Shown here piece by piece: positions 36,380 through 49,889 of a DNA stretch of 64,000 bases (positions within the stretch are counted from its first letter, which is position 1; the number at the start of each line of letters is the position of its first letter). The stretch lies in the NCBI GenBank assembly GCA_035236585.1, contig CP141128.1, forward strand, positions 23,589,618 through 23,653,617, read 5' to 3'. A program made the position numbers and the translations under genes. Source of the DNA: Warburgia ugandensis. Its lineage: Eukaryota; Streptophyta; Magnoliopsida; Canellales; Canellaceae. The notes beneath the pieces are model-generated. The model was given only the letters and a program-made list of their open reading frames with translations, made no database searches and had not been told where the DNA came from.

Positions 36380-38850
36380 GGCCACGCAAAAGAGAATTGT
36401 ATCAACATGAAAATCCTTAACCATAAACCCTTTAATGAATTGTGTTTTAGTAAATTTTGACGTATGAGTTCATTTCTTATAATTCAAAAGCTTGTTCTAG
36501 AAATGTATGATAGATGTTAAATAAAAGACTTCAAGACAACAACATTTATACCATTGAATGTTAAACTTTCTAATTCATAGTAATAAAAATAAGAATGAAA
36601 AATATTAAGTTCTAAGAAAGGAAAGGCTCAACAAGTACACAAAAGTAATTGCGCATAGATGGTAACTACAAAGCCTCAATATTGCAACCATAATAGAACT
36701 TCTTCTCTTACAAGATTGTTTGTCAAATCCAAGAACTTCGGCAAACTTTTTCAAAATGAATAATGAGAAAAAAGATAAACAATATATCAACATAAACAAA
36801 AAGTTCTCAAAATCTAAATAGCCATGAGTCCCAGTAGGAGTCTATGCTCAAAAGAGTAGAAGATGTCTACTATACATTTTTTCTATCCAAAATAATAATG
36901 TTTTTTAGTTCTAAGCCATTCACCATGCTCAGAATGGCTTAAATAGGCTAAAATAAGATTTCATGTCCACTGTGAGTTTATAGTGTATTTTTTTTTTAGC
37001 TGAAAATTATGGCCATCAATTTAAAAGAAAAAATGTCAAACCAGGAAAAAAAAATGGTTAGGATCATCTAAATTCACTAATTTTTCTGCATTACATAATG
37101 CTTGCATTCCAAACATGATGAACAGCTTAGATCTTCCAAACAAAAAGGTTAAAAAGTAGTGTGAACTATCTCCTACAAGGACTTTAACGACAAAGCTAAA
37201 CGAAGAAACAAAATCATGGAAAACATGCAATGTAATGCCCAATCAATAAGAAGCCATGCCCAAAAACTAAAAGACTAGAGATCTAACAAAAATTACATGA
37301 ACTTTTTTTGTTTACAGAAATAGGAAAAATAGGAAAGTAGTTACAACTTCTAAGATAGAATTCCACTTATCACTGGTTGGTTCGACAACTTGATTTGTGA
37401 AAAAATAAGGAAAAATATGAAAATATGATAAGACTACTTTGAAGAATATGTTACCTTTTTTCTTCTAGTTATCAAATGATAAGCGACCACAGAGAGAGAG
37501 AGAGAGATTGTGATGAATCATTCACTAAAGAAAGAGAGATTTAGGATAAACCCAAATCGTTTTCACCCTATGGGAAATTGATATCCCATTCCACAAGCCC
37601 CACGTCATTGATTCAAGATAGTTTTATCCAATGACAATACAATCCTACAAAAACAATGAAATACTAGAGTGAGGAAGAAAAGTTACCAATACTAGCTTGT
37701 ATCTGCACACACACTGCCAAGAAGATTCATAACATTTAGTGTATTGGTAATAATCATAGCAAAACAAAGAGAATCAAAATTATTATTTCCTTGGATTTCT
37801 AGGCAACTAAAATTGAGGAAACTTTGGCTTTGTTTCTCATATTATGTGTTAGAACTAATGTTAATCTTCTAGATAGGTTTAAGGGTGTAAAGAACATGGC
37901 ACACATGACAGACCCTTTCCAAAATCTATATGCATGAATCACAATGAACCAACCCATCTAAATCCTTGGAGATGCAGATTTATGCCCCTTCTCAAGGCCA
38001 TTCAGCTTGCTTATGATGGGATTCAGTAATGTGTTTGTGCATTGACATAACATGGGCTCTAGGTAGTGGTGAAACAGTAGGCATGAATACACTTTTCATT
38101 AATTCAGAAACTTTCTTCCAATTAGAAGAACAACAAAAAAAATGAAAATATCCTAAACTAACAAAAGAGAGCTGATAAATTGGAATAATCACTTTAAAAC
38201 TAGGTTTTATAGGCCTACGTAGTCCAGCCCTTGTAAGTAATAGTGAGCCTTTGCATTGTAGAGAGTAACCCCTTCAACCTGTTGGGATTCACTGTCTTCC
38301 ATATTTATCCTTTTTTTTCTTCATTTTTTTACACTAGAAAACATTTGGATAGAAAATGCTGGTATCCCTTAGTTTCTCACTCCTTCCCCATTTCTTTTTT
38401 TCCATCTTATTTTTTCATGCATTTTCAACTTCCATTTCAGGGTTCACTTCTTGAATTACCAAATATTAAGTGGGGATACTTAGAAAAGCATCATATGGGA
38501 AACTCTCTCAAAAGAACACTTAGAAAGCCTGCAACATCAAAACCCTAACTAAACAAAGCCTCCAAGAAATGTGCAATCAAAAACCTAAGACATAACAAAA
38601 TCTTCAGCGGTATTGATAAACTAAGGGACTCACAATATTTGAAAGGGCAAAAACAATTATTTGTGAACTTTACTACTAAAATCAATAAGAGAATGAAAAA
38701 ATAGAATTGAACAAGATCATTTCATCCTATATGTTTCCACAAAAATAGTGGAAGACATGGTACAAAAATCTTTAGATTGAGGGAAAATAATGAAAGGGAA
38801 GCATCAATAAAATATATCATGAAATGCAACCAAAGAAATTTAGGACTATT
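36380..38850. repeat. Segmental duplication copy B
   Basis: Partner of 32,475-35,000, offset by about 3.9 kb on the left and 3.7 kb to the right of the SINE found only in A. It shows the empty SINE site at 37,467-37,483 and a short GA run at 37,494-37,506. No recognised coding frame. The intervening 35,000-36,380 is unrelated to either copy as far as I can see. Confidence 0.85.
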
Positions 38851-39224
38851 AATCCCTGAAGCCTATCAGATCCACAAAACATAAAAGTTGTTGAGATCTT
38901 ACCAATACTGAGTTCAAACTTCAAGCACCAAAATCAGCAAGAAGCAAATATATTGATGACCCAGGCCCAAAAGGAAGAGAAGAAAAAGAAAACCAAGAAT
39001 TAGGATAAGAACTAAGGTTTTCAGAACTATACCAACAGTTGATTTGATTCTTGTCAAACATAATGAACAACTTATGAAACTTTAGATTATACACTAAGAA
39101 AAACCTCACTTAATATAAAGAGCATTCCAAAATCTGAAAAAACAATCCAAAATGTTGCATCAATGATCACATTATAAATATGAAACTTCGAGAAGTCAAT
39201 GAGATTTCACATCGACCAGGCTAG

Positions 39225-39560
39225 TAGAAAATTAAAACCCTAACTAAACAATGCATCCAAGGAAAATGTGATCAAAACCCTTAGACATAACAGATGACTA
39301 CATATGAATAATGTTTAGATGTAAAGAAAAATGCCAAGAATCAAGAAATCTAAAACATAAAACCCTTATTGAAATAACCATTGAAATGAACAAGACAAGG
39401 CTAGAGAAGATGATTTAGTCATATGAATGTTGTTTCCCATAGTAAAACCATCCACTGGAGGCAAAAATATTCTAATTTTAAGAAAAAGATGGAACATAAG
39501 CTAAAAATCTTGACTTGAGGAAATCACTAGCCACAATAGTTACAAGATGAATAAGAAGTT
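39225..39560. repeat. Partial third copy (C) of the duplicated segment
   Basis: The block starting AAAACCCTAACTAAACAA at 39,234, followed by CAAGGAAAATGTGATCAAAA and later ACCATTGAAATGAACAAGA, repeats the order seen near 34,686-34,870 (A) and 38,538-38,720 (B). Only the right-hand portion of the unit is present. Confidence 0.6.
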
Positions 39561-40009
39561 TCATATTGGACAAATCCAAGTATCCCAAAGTGGATGGAGG
39601 CCTCTTCTTGAGCCCTTTTAGAAACTCTTCAAGTTCTTCCTCCTTCACCCATAATCAATTTCTTGTTAAGCACTCAAAGAGTGATTTCACCATTGAACAC
39701 TTCTGTGTATGCCTTAAACTTACCTTTTAAAGCAGAATAATTTTCATTTATATAGTCATTTTGAGCAAAAAGGAAAAAGTGATGTCTTTGTGTGAAACAA
39801 AATTGTGAAAACAAACTTGAAGAGGTGAGCTAGTTAAGTATTACTTAGACTAGAAAACTAAATATATTATAGATTTAATGGTGAAATGATATCCCATTGC
39901 ACATCATACACACAATATAAAAACTAATTGATAAAAACAATAAATGACATGACATGTAGGAGACTCAATCTCCACGGCCATCCATCCAAATCAAATACTA
40001 TATTCAATA

Positions 40010-43000
40010 AAAACATATGCTCCAACAGTGGATAAGAAAATCAAGATATGATGACATTACCCAGGCTCTGTCCATACATAGCCATCACATCCAACATGAA
40101 CACTTATGCATACATCCACGTTACAAAATAAATCATATTAAAGTACACTCCATGAGCCATAACCAAAGTAAGGTCTGGATAAACCTTATAGTTTCTGAAA
40201 TATCTTCAATACTTTACTAGAAACTTCCATCACTTTTTCCTTGTTTGTCAGCATGTCAAACTTGCTGCTACTCTCTATATCTGAGGAATTGCAAACCACA
40301 ACAATGCCTCAGCAAGCTATTGCTTGTGTAGGTGATCACATTTAATAAGAAATGCAATGTAATAGTGTGGTGTAAGGGTATTGATGTCATTGTAAATCTC
40401 ATGGAGTAAAACATTTATGTAGCACATCAAGTCATCGAGCATCCAAGGTAAATTAGCGTATGAAAGATCATGAGTTTGAAATAAACAATAATGATCAAAG
40501 CATGATTTATGCCTGAACAAAAGATATTATATCCAATCACCATGGCATGCAAGACATGAGTAATGCATGATTATGCATCTATCAAAATCAAGTAAAATTA
40601 GTTTATCATCTAAACATAAGGATGCATGTCATGATAACAAGGCACTCATACATAATCATGCCTTAAGAGTGTCCCTATACACTCATATCACTGGCAATGA
40701 GTACTCATTCCAATTTTAGGGTTCCTCACCTATAGTTCGCACACTAGGTAGCTCGCTTAGCCATAGGCCCACCCACGTCTGGTCACCCACATAGGCTTCA
40801 TCCAATATATCAATACCACATGGGCATGCAAAATAAGAGCATGGATTGCTATGCTGCAGTGGCAACCACTCTGAGGTATAAATCACAGCCGCTCACCGTT
40901 GACACTAAAATGGGAGATTAGTGTCTGCCAAGGCATGGGAATTGGTCAGACGTGTGTGGGTTGGTTGCCCATGGTTACCACAAACCGCACATGGTGCCCA
41001 TCATTAGGGCGATGTCTATAATATGTAAATTCAAAGGAGAGGTGGCCAATCCTACACCCTCTTAGCATAGCATCTACCGTGCAAAATCACCCCTCATATA
41101 ATAGTGAAAATGACAGATAAATCATAAAAATCCCCATATGTAAACAATCTCATGAAGATCAAGTTAGAAGATGTGCTAATATATCATCAGTCATGCATTA
41201 AAATGAGGTATAAATCATCTAGAGTAAAATGTCATAATATCGATAATGTATGATGAATACTATTCTCATGAAAACATGATAGGACATAAAACTCATGCTT
41301 CAAGGATTCCAACTAATATGTCATGATCCATGAAATTAGAAAATTATTAAATGTAATCACCTACCTCAAACGATGTACTACTTGTCTATACCTCCCAATT
41401 CTGTCAAACCCAACTCTAGCGTGGTCCACCACAGTCCCATCACCTAGATACACATCACATCCAGTCATACTCAGAATCCAATTTATCTAACTTGGATTTT
41501 TAATTACACAACATTATGTTTTCGTATCCCGATACATCATTTTTAAGACTTTCTAATGTTTTCCAGTCATGAAATCTCAAGGTAAGGATTGCCCTAAATA
41601 GTTAATAATTCAAATCGTGCTCAATTGGGCCCACTCATAACTATCTGGTTCTTCTTGATTATAAAAGTTATAGTATATATATTAACTCATACTAAAGTTT
41701 TGTCCACCAAAGCAAAGTAAATCGAAGCTGTGGTAGCCAAATGGTTTTCATGCTAGCTATATGCTTTACACATGCAAGTCAAACATGTTGTTGCGGTAGA
41801 AAAGAATGAAGCTACCAAACAAGGTGTAGCTATGACCAAAGTGAAACACCTACTTCAAGGAGAGTAGACCAAGTTGGAGAAATAGGTTTTAAGGAACCAA
41901 GTCAGCAGGTCGAAGCTCACGGACAAAATCAATGCATATTTTAGAGTTATTAGGCTCATATCACATCAATCTTAGGTAATTTATCATTTAAGCCAATCAA
42001 TCAAACATTATTATATGAATTTCATGTTCAATCATATTTAATTACTATCAAATTAACACATCAAATGATTAAGATAGTAATCTTACCTTGTACCAAACAA
42101 TTTGAATGACACAGCTATCTGCTAGGCCAGATCATCCACTGATCGCCTGAACTATGCCCAATCATCAGATACCCATGCTGATCTCATCAAAGATCCTCAC
42201 CTATTTGCCCATATCACATAACAATTTAGTAAATCTAACCAACTAATCCAATTAAGAAGTCTAAATAGTTCAGTTCATCAAATTGGATCAAATTTCATAC
42301 TTGGAACTTCAGTTGATCTCATTTGTTGATCAAGATTGGAAAAATAATCTCCATAGATATTTTAGATCTAAAATATCTTGTATGGATCTTGATCTACACT
42401 TTGTGAGAATCATAATGTACTATTTAGATCTAAAAATAACATCAGATTGCCTCAAATCAGATGATCTGAAGTCTAATAAATGGTCTAGTTAATTGGGAAG
42501 ATGAGTTTTGTTCCTCGCATTAAAAAGATCATAAGGGTACTCTTGGATCTTGGAGATTCTTTCTAGATTGGTCAAAACCAAAGTTCAAAGCTCAAGGGTC
42601 AATAAGGTGTTCCGTGTCAACTCGATTCCCTTAAAACAAGTAGGGAACGAGTTGACTCTGCGAGTCAACCCACCCTAACTCGCTAGGTTAAAGGAGAAAA
42701 TGATGATGCCTGCCAACTGTTCACTTCACACTTGAGCTAGTAGATGAGGGAAAACAGGGAGGGAAAACGGGGAGATTGCAATGGTGGTCTAAAATATGGG
42801 CACTGCATCCCATGCCGGTTACCCCGAGGAAAATCGATGGAAGGAGGGGAGAGAAGAACGGAGGGCACCACACCCTAGCATGCTAGCCCATCCATGGCCT
42901 GGTTGTGCCAATGGAAGGGAGAGGTGAGCTACAGGAGGAAAAAGGCAGCCCATGTGCACTTAAGTGTACCCAGCCAACTACATAGCTGAAACCCAACAGA

Positions 43001-43823
43001 GAGGGCGAAGAGAGAAGAGAGATGTGGGATTCAGGCTGAGGAGGGGAAAGAGGAGGAGTGGGAAGGGTGGTTATCTGACCATGTTGGTTAGCTGTGCCGG
43101 TGTGAAACACTCGAACCCTCGGGGGGTAGAAATTTCTTACCAGCGAAATAACCCGATCTGAGTTCTCTGTCAACACCTGAAAAAAAAAAAGTGTGAAAAA
43201 CACTATAGATGGGAAATTTGCCTAAGCAAAGTGGGTGATTGGGCCTCCCAACATAGCCGACAAAAAAACCAACAATGGTTCCAAAAATGAGGTTTGAATG
43301 GAGAGGGCAAAATAATGGGGAAGACATCCCACGTCACATCACCAGAATTGGGTTTTCCAGTCTGTCGGTGACCGGGAAGAGAAGTCTACCTAGGAAGGTG
43401 CTTCATGCCTCGTTGATCAAGGAATGCAGACTTTTCAATGGGAGATCAGGTGGAGGAGGCAAAAAACAATGTTACCTAGGGTTCCCCCCCCCCCCCCCCC
43501 TTACTTCATCTAGTTCTACTTTCAATCCTTGGATCACAATAGACAAAATAGAGGGGGTTCCATTATAAATTTTAACCCACCCCCTCTAAATTAGTAAAAT
43601 TTTTGGAATTTCTCTCCCAATCTCCATTTCATGCAAAATTAGTGTCGTTGGATTTGTATCGATGTGAATATTCCAAATTTGATAGTCTCGAGTCCAAATT
43701 TTGAGCCTATAATAAGGTCATTTTCATGAACTTAATTTCCATGGAATTAAATTCAAATTTCTTATCCCCATTAAAATTATAATCCAATAAATAGAAAATG
43801 AATTGAATTTGAGGGTTGGTACA
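40010..43823 (+). mobile_element. Diverged Tekay/Del-like LTR related to 1-5,452
   Basis: Several blocks match the first LTR in order: the CCTCAGCAAGCTAT box (40,306, as at 133), the GTGGCCAA...CTTAGCATAGCATC segment (about 41,042-41,075, as at about 845-880), CACCTACCTCAAACG (41,360, as at 1,556) and CGTTGGATTTGTATCGATGT (43,645, as at 5,137). It ends GGTTGGTACA at 43,823. The left end is not resolved and no TGTGACACC start was found nearby, so the copy may be truncated. The minisatellite of the first copy is absent. Small open frames at 42,883-43,568 fall in its GC-richer part and show no domain. Confidence 0.6.
43484..43500. repeat. Poly-C tract (17 C)
   Basis: A homopolymer of 17 C within the GC-richer part of the LTR. 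The length may be unreliable in sequencing. Confidence 0.9.
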
Positions 43824-45160
43824 CATGCTTTCTAGTAGTTCCAATGTTGCCTCTTTAGAAAGTTCTCAATTGTTATGCACTAAGACGTTAAATCTTTGAA
43901 GTTGGTAAGAACATTATTCAGCAACAATAATTGTTTATCACTACTCATGGTCATTTTTGTAATTGTGCATGGGTGTCACATGTATTTGTCACTAAGGAAA
44001 AAGCATCAAACACTCTCATTTACTCAACTACCTAGTAATATGGCATTGGGTGCTCTACATGGCATACAACATTGGAGTGGTAGACCCCATTTAAGGCAAT
44101 TCAAGAGTGTCAAGCTCTAGTGTTACCAGACACCATCTTGAGACAATATGACATCATTTGGTTCTAGTGGTGCTAAACTCTGATTTTTCTTGAGATGGAC
44201 CAACCAATGCCATGTGAGGTCTATGGCACTAGTGGCTGTGAATTGGTACAGTTAACATGCCTACAACGCATGTATGTGAAGATTACTTAATCACATTATA
44301 GTAAATGTTCATGTTAGTAATTTATTTCATTTACTTAAAATATTATATTATTATTGTATTTTTTAGTAAATGTTCATATTAGTATTTTATTTCATTTACT
44401 TAAAACATTATAATGTAAATAAGGAAATGCCCCCATTTGAATTCAATAAAAATAGTCCCAAGACCGAGTTCGAAAATGATAAAAAGTCAATTACTTGCTC
44501 CAAGTATAAATTTAGAATTTTAGAGGTTGAGAAAAAACTTTACATCTCAAATGCTGAGGTATTTCTCCATCATTAAAAGCTCAAAATTTTTAGAATATCA
44601 TAGTAATGCTAGGGCCAAATGTTTGGTGAGACAACTTCAAATTTGAGCCTCTGAAAAATAATTTTGTCAGCTAGTGTCATTTCTCTAATTCTTCAAAAAA
44701 CTTGCCAGACTTTATGTCTAGATCTCATATTTTGAGCACTTTCTTGTGCATACACAACTTGGAATAATGAGCCTATGCCAATTTGCACCTTTTTGGGCCT
44801 AGAATTTCTAGATCACTTTCTCCTTCCAAACACTTCATTCAAGAAGGTGCACCATGTGCAACTTAATTATGAGTAGTTGTAAGGGGGAAAAGTTGTAGTA
44901 CGATTAGTTGAGCCTGGTGCCTAATGACTTTTGCACACCAGATTTTAGGCACTAATAAGTGATATAAAACCTTATTTCTCATTTTTTTTCCTTCTTCCTT
45001 TTCTTCTTAGAGGTCTTCTTCATCCATTCCAGGTATTCTTGTGACATTTAGCATCCTCCATCAGTGATTGAAGCCTATTGGTTTCCTACTCAAGCTGCTA
45101 GTCTTTCATAGCCACTATAGGGTCACCATTATGGAGTATTTTGTCATAGTGATCATTAAT
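43824..45160. other. No gene recognised
   Basis: AT-rich unassigned DNA. The only structure seen is a two-copy tandem duplication with a 65-bp offset near 44,299-44,428 (TAGTAAATGTTCATRTTAGT). Short open frames at 43,896-44,120 and 44,370-44,576 show no recognisable domain. Confidence 0.5.
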
Positions 45161-45183
45161 AACATAAGATATATAACTACAAC

Positions 45184-45683
45184 AATCTGAAAATCATGCA
45201 CAACGTAAGGGATTAACAATAAAGATGATGCAAATAAGCTAATAATACCACTATAGAAAATAAGGAAGCAAGCACTGGAACCATTTGTAAAGACAAAGAA
45301 TAAGGCAGGATGAAGAATTGGCAATCTAATGCAGTCAAAGATATGCCAAATAATGACATTAAAGCCGCTTGTAAAGATAAAGATGAGTTGGGCTAATTAA
45401 GCTAAGCTAAAAACCTGCCAAGTCTAACTATAAGAATCTGAAAGTCATGAACAAGCTAAGAGATTAACAATAAAGATGATGCAGATAAGTCAATAATATC
45501 ACTATAGAAAATAAGGGAGTAAGCATTGAAACCATTTGTAAAGACAAACATCAAGGCAAGATGAAGAATTGGCAATCTAATTTAGTCAAAGATAAGCTAG
45601 ACAATGACACTGAAGCCACATGTAAAGACAAAGATGAGTTGGGCTAGTTAAGTTAATTAAACAACCTACCAAGTCTACAATTA
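45184..45683. repeat. Two-copy tandem duplication, 250-bp unit
   Basis: The copy beginning AATCTGAAAATCATGCACAA at 45,184 is followed by AATCTGAAAGTCATGAACAA at 45,434. Both continue through AGATTAACAATAAAGATGATG-like text, AGATGAAGAATTGGCAATCT and AAAGATGAGTTGGGCTA. Divergence is modest. Function unknown. Confidence 0.9.
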
Positions 45684-45689
45684 TCCAAT

Positions 45690-48600
45690 AAAGAGTTGAG
45701 CATATTAAAAATCATGTAACTTAGAACCTGAATAGTTTATGGTGGCAATAGGTACAGCTTCAAATTTCTCAACATTAATCAAGTGTTATGTAGAAATCAA
45801 CCATCACAATCAACAAAAAGCAAAGCACCAACTTGGCCAAGACAAGTTAATATATTATACATTAATTAGTAATACCAACCAAGAATGATAACTAGTTCCA
45901 AAGATGTCATAGAAAATTACTTAACTTAAATGTTGCAAGCACTGTTCGTTCCCCAGGAACTCCTACTGCATTTGGTGCACAAATGTCTAAGCAAGATCAA
46001 CTTGTAGCATTTAACTTTCCTTCTTAACAAACTACAGACCCAAAATTAAGAAACTTTAGGAAAATATGTTTTAGGATTTCAAGCAATCCAGTTATAAGAA
46101 AAAACAACTATACTTCAGCAACAAAATTAGGCATTGATCTTTAGTTCATTGAGAAAACACTATAAACAATGGAGCAAGCATTAAAGGTTAGGCAATTTTG
46201 AGTTGATTAAGTGTTAAGAAGGATAGATAGTGAACATGAGTTCATAGAGCAATCACTAAAGTCATGTGCTAGTAGTGTTTTAACTTTGTGAGAGTTAAGA
46301 AGCACTTCACCAACCAAAGGATTAGTTTCACTATTTGTAAACCTATGTATACAATTGAAAGAGTCTAAGTAACCTTCAATTTGAAGTTTTACCTTGTTAA
46401 TGAGGCCCTAAAATGTACTTTATTTAGGATTTTTCCAATCTAACATTAGGTTCTACTAAACTCAATTGATTGGATGCCAATTTACCACCCATCCTCAACA
46501 GAACCACACAACCAATGAACACAAAGATAGTCAATATGAACAAATTTCTTCATTGAAGTTAGTAATCTTAGAAGTTCCTTTCTTATTTATTTTCCTACTT
46601 GTCACGTGAAATGTAGTTTGCATGTGATAAATGATACTCAGGTTAAGCAACTTTTTTTCTATTCCCTTTTATTATATAAATGCCACATATCATATAGAAA
46701 TATTAAATCACATTAAATTCAAGTCCCCTTGAACCCTTAAGCAATGAACATAGAACTACTTGGAATCACCTTCTCTTTTTTAATAAAGATTTACTATAGA
46801 AGAAGTGTATTATGTATCTGAAACATTTCTTGTAAGGGTGGTTCAACCTTAGGCATGCCACAAGTTGCTATTCTGAAAACGTAGAAAACACAATCATTCA
46901 TCTATTAACCAAAACTTCACATATAAACAATATAACAATTAGAATGGATTATTAGATATTTTTCTTAAGTTGTTTCACACTATTGCTCCTATATTTGTAG
47001 CCAAGGCACAATCATATAAGAGCTTATAAGAAAAAAAGGTGACTTTAGTATTTGGACAGTAGTGAAAACTAATAGTCACATGAATACCCTACTAGTCTAC
47101 ATTCCAAAAAGTTAAGTATACCAAAAGAAATACCTAGTTAAATTAGAGATGAACTTGCAAATATAAAATTATAAGAGTAACCATAAAAGGTCATTGATGA
47201 TGATGTGGGGCTATAATGTCTCCTAATAGAAAAGGATAAAAATAATAAATGAAAATTTTATTTCATATTGAAGTTTATTTTACTCCAAAAGTCACACCAG
47301 AAACAAAACAAGCACTTACATCACATGCCTTTTTGTAATAATGTGGTACTTGAGGGATGTTGCTATTGTCCTAGAAACTTGCTTCTCCAACACAACAAAT
47401 AGACTAATGTAAACAATAGTCTCTAAGTCTACTTATGGTCTATTGTTGGAGATACGAGGTTGTGTGCACAAAGATCCACAAAGGAGATAAGAGGTTTGTT
47501 CAATTTAATAAGGAGATCTTGCTGGTCACAATGTTGTTATTGTTGATGATTTGGTAAAATCTAGGGAACACTTATTGAGTGTCAATTATAGGTTGATTTG
47601 TTCTTACTATAATTTTCTTACATCTTAACCTGGATAGTTGTGTTATACTTCTAACCATTGAAAAAAGGCTGCCACTATTGATGTGTTCATAGGTTTAGAT
47701 GTCAAAAAGTGGTAGCTTAGATAGCTATAGGATTAAGAACCTCCATATCTATATGACCTAAACAAAATTTATTTCTACACATTCATCCCCTAATTTTGTT
47801 TACCAAATAGCCTTTCTATATCTATACTTTTCGAGCCTGCTTCATTAAACTAAAGCCTCATTACATACAGTAGTGTGCATTAAATCTAAGAAAACATCAA
47901 ACAACACTGACATAGAGTTCTTTAAGATATCTATGCCAACCTCACATAAATGTAAACAAGCATAACATTAATTAGTATGTCTTTCTCTAATTCTTGGAAG
48001 CTAGAAGGCCCCAATGCCATACTTTAGTATCAAGTATTTTAATCATAGTTGCCAATCCCACACTAGCCAACATAGTAGTCTAGTCTTCAAATTGGGATGA
48101 GTAGCACGGAATTGGTATTGAGCAATATGGAGAAAAAATATTTATAGGGTCTTCTTCTTACTTGGAACATGGTATTTATCATTGCAGAATGCAAACAAAT
48201 TTAAAATATCTCCAAAATTTCACTAAAATCATGTAAAAACACTTACAATGGGTCATTTTTGCATGTTTAGAATTGATTCCAACCATATTTTTCTTAAAAA
48301 TGACAAGATCAAGGAAAACCCACATTGTCAACATTGTACTAGTTGTAGGGAGAAAAAGGTTTGTTAATAGTTCAAAACTAGACCAAACTCTCAAAAAGAA
48401 AAAGCACATGGGTCTTGGTTGCTTTAAAAGAATGAACAAGACTCCAATCAGGTTTTTCCTAGATAAATCTAGATTTTTTATGTAGCTGGATCATCTTCTT
48501 CTTTTGGCAACAAATTTAGGGTGTAATAGAGAGAACAAAGGAGAAAGGGCATGAAAATGGATATGATAAAGTAGGATTCTAATTTTCCCAAAATACCATC

Positions 48601-49665
48601 ATATTTTAGTTAAACACATGGGCCTTGAGTGATACTTTAGGGGAAAAAAAGAAATAAAGAAAGAAAAAAAAACCTTATGAGAGTTTTCTACCCAATAACG
48701 GATGAAAATGGCAATCCAATTGATACAATTAGTATTAGACAACATAACCGATTCAAATAGGTATTGCCCAGTATTTTGTTGGGACCAATACTAACCAGTT
48801 TTTAGACTAAAATCTAGAATATTGGCATACTAGCTAGTGCATTACTGATATTGACAGCCATGACTCTAATATGTGAAGCAACAAAAAACTTTCCCAACAC
48901 CACTGCTACATACCTGGAAGTGGTAATATCATAATTAGACATCTTAGTGATATAAAATCTTACAACAAATATAATACCATATCTAAAGAATAAAAAAACA
49001 AACTTGTCAAGCTCATTTCACTCTAAATAACTATAAAAATAAAAAATAAAATAGAGAAAGAGAACATAATAAACATTTGAAAATTCACATAAAGAGTGTA
49101 AACTAAGTAATTAAGAGAAAGGATAAACAAGAAACATACCTGGTTAAAGAATTAAGGTGCTAAACTTTCAAACAACCACAAAAATAAGAGAACACACAAT
49201 GAAGATCAAATAACTCTAAGAAAAATGAAGAGAGAATAGAAATGGTTTACTGACCTAACTATTTCTAAGGAATCATTATTGTTACTATTATTAATAGGGA
49301 AATTTCATTATGCTAGAAGGCCTTAGCTCAAGTGAACAAAATGTTAAGCAACAAAGCTAAGGGCCTATGACTCGAGATCCTAGAGGCTTGCAACTATAGC
49401 TATAAGTAGGAGCCTAATGTCCTAAAGAATCCCTACTAGTATATAAAACCCATTGGTTCTCTTTACTTCTAGGCTACACATCTAACATACTCAAATTGGC
49501 TATATGAATGTGTCACCCTTTTTAGGCATCAATCTATGCCTCATGACACCAAACATAAACTACCAATCATTTTTTCTCTTGTTGTCCAATTAAGAATATA
49601 TTACAGAAGTGAGACAATTTATCCACAATTATTAATGTCTCAGTTTGTTCATTTATAGTTAGTAA
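45690..49665. other. No gene recognised
   Basis: About 4 kb of AT-rich DNA. I see no coding domain, RNA gene or clear transposon end. The short opposed frames at 48,179-48,485 overlap on both strands and carry no domain. This stretch could hold old unrecognised repeats. Confidence 0.5.
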
Positions 49666-49685
49666 ACAAATATGTATGATTGAGG

Positions 49686-49872
49686 GAGGGAGGGGGCCTT
49701 GGCATAATGGTAGAGTTGTCATCATTCGACTATGAGATCATGAGTTTGAGGAATGGAAATAGCCTCTTGCAACATACAAGGTAAGGCTACATACTATTCG
49801 ACCCTTGTATTTTGCCCCTTTCCTGGACCTTGCATAGATAGGAGCTTCATGCACCAGGCTACCCTTTACATG
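49686..49872 (+). mobile_element. Au-type SINE with 17-bp target-site duplication
   Basis: It starts near GGGGGCCTTGGCATAATGG. The body has AAATAGCCTCTTGCAACATA, AAGGTAAGGCTACATA, TAGGAGCTTCATGCACCAGG and CTACCCTTTACATG. Flanking repeats are AATATGTATGATTGAGG (49,669-49,685) and AATATGCATGATTAAGG (49,873-49,889), with two mismatches. The target duplication confirms insertion by target-primed reverse transcription, with LINE machinery supplied in trans. Confidence 0.93.
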
Positions 49873-49889
49873 AATATGCATGATTAAGG

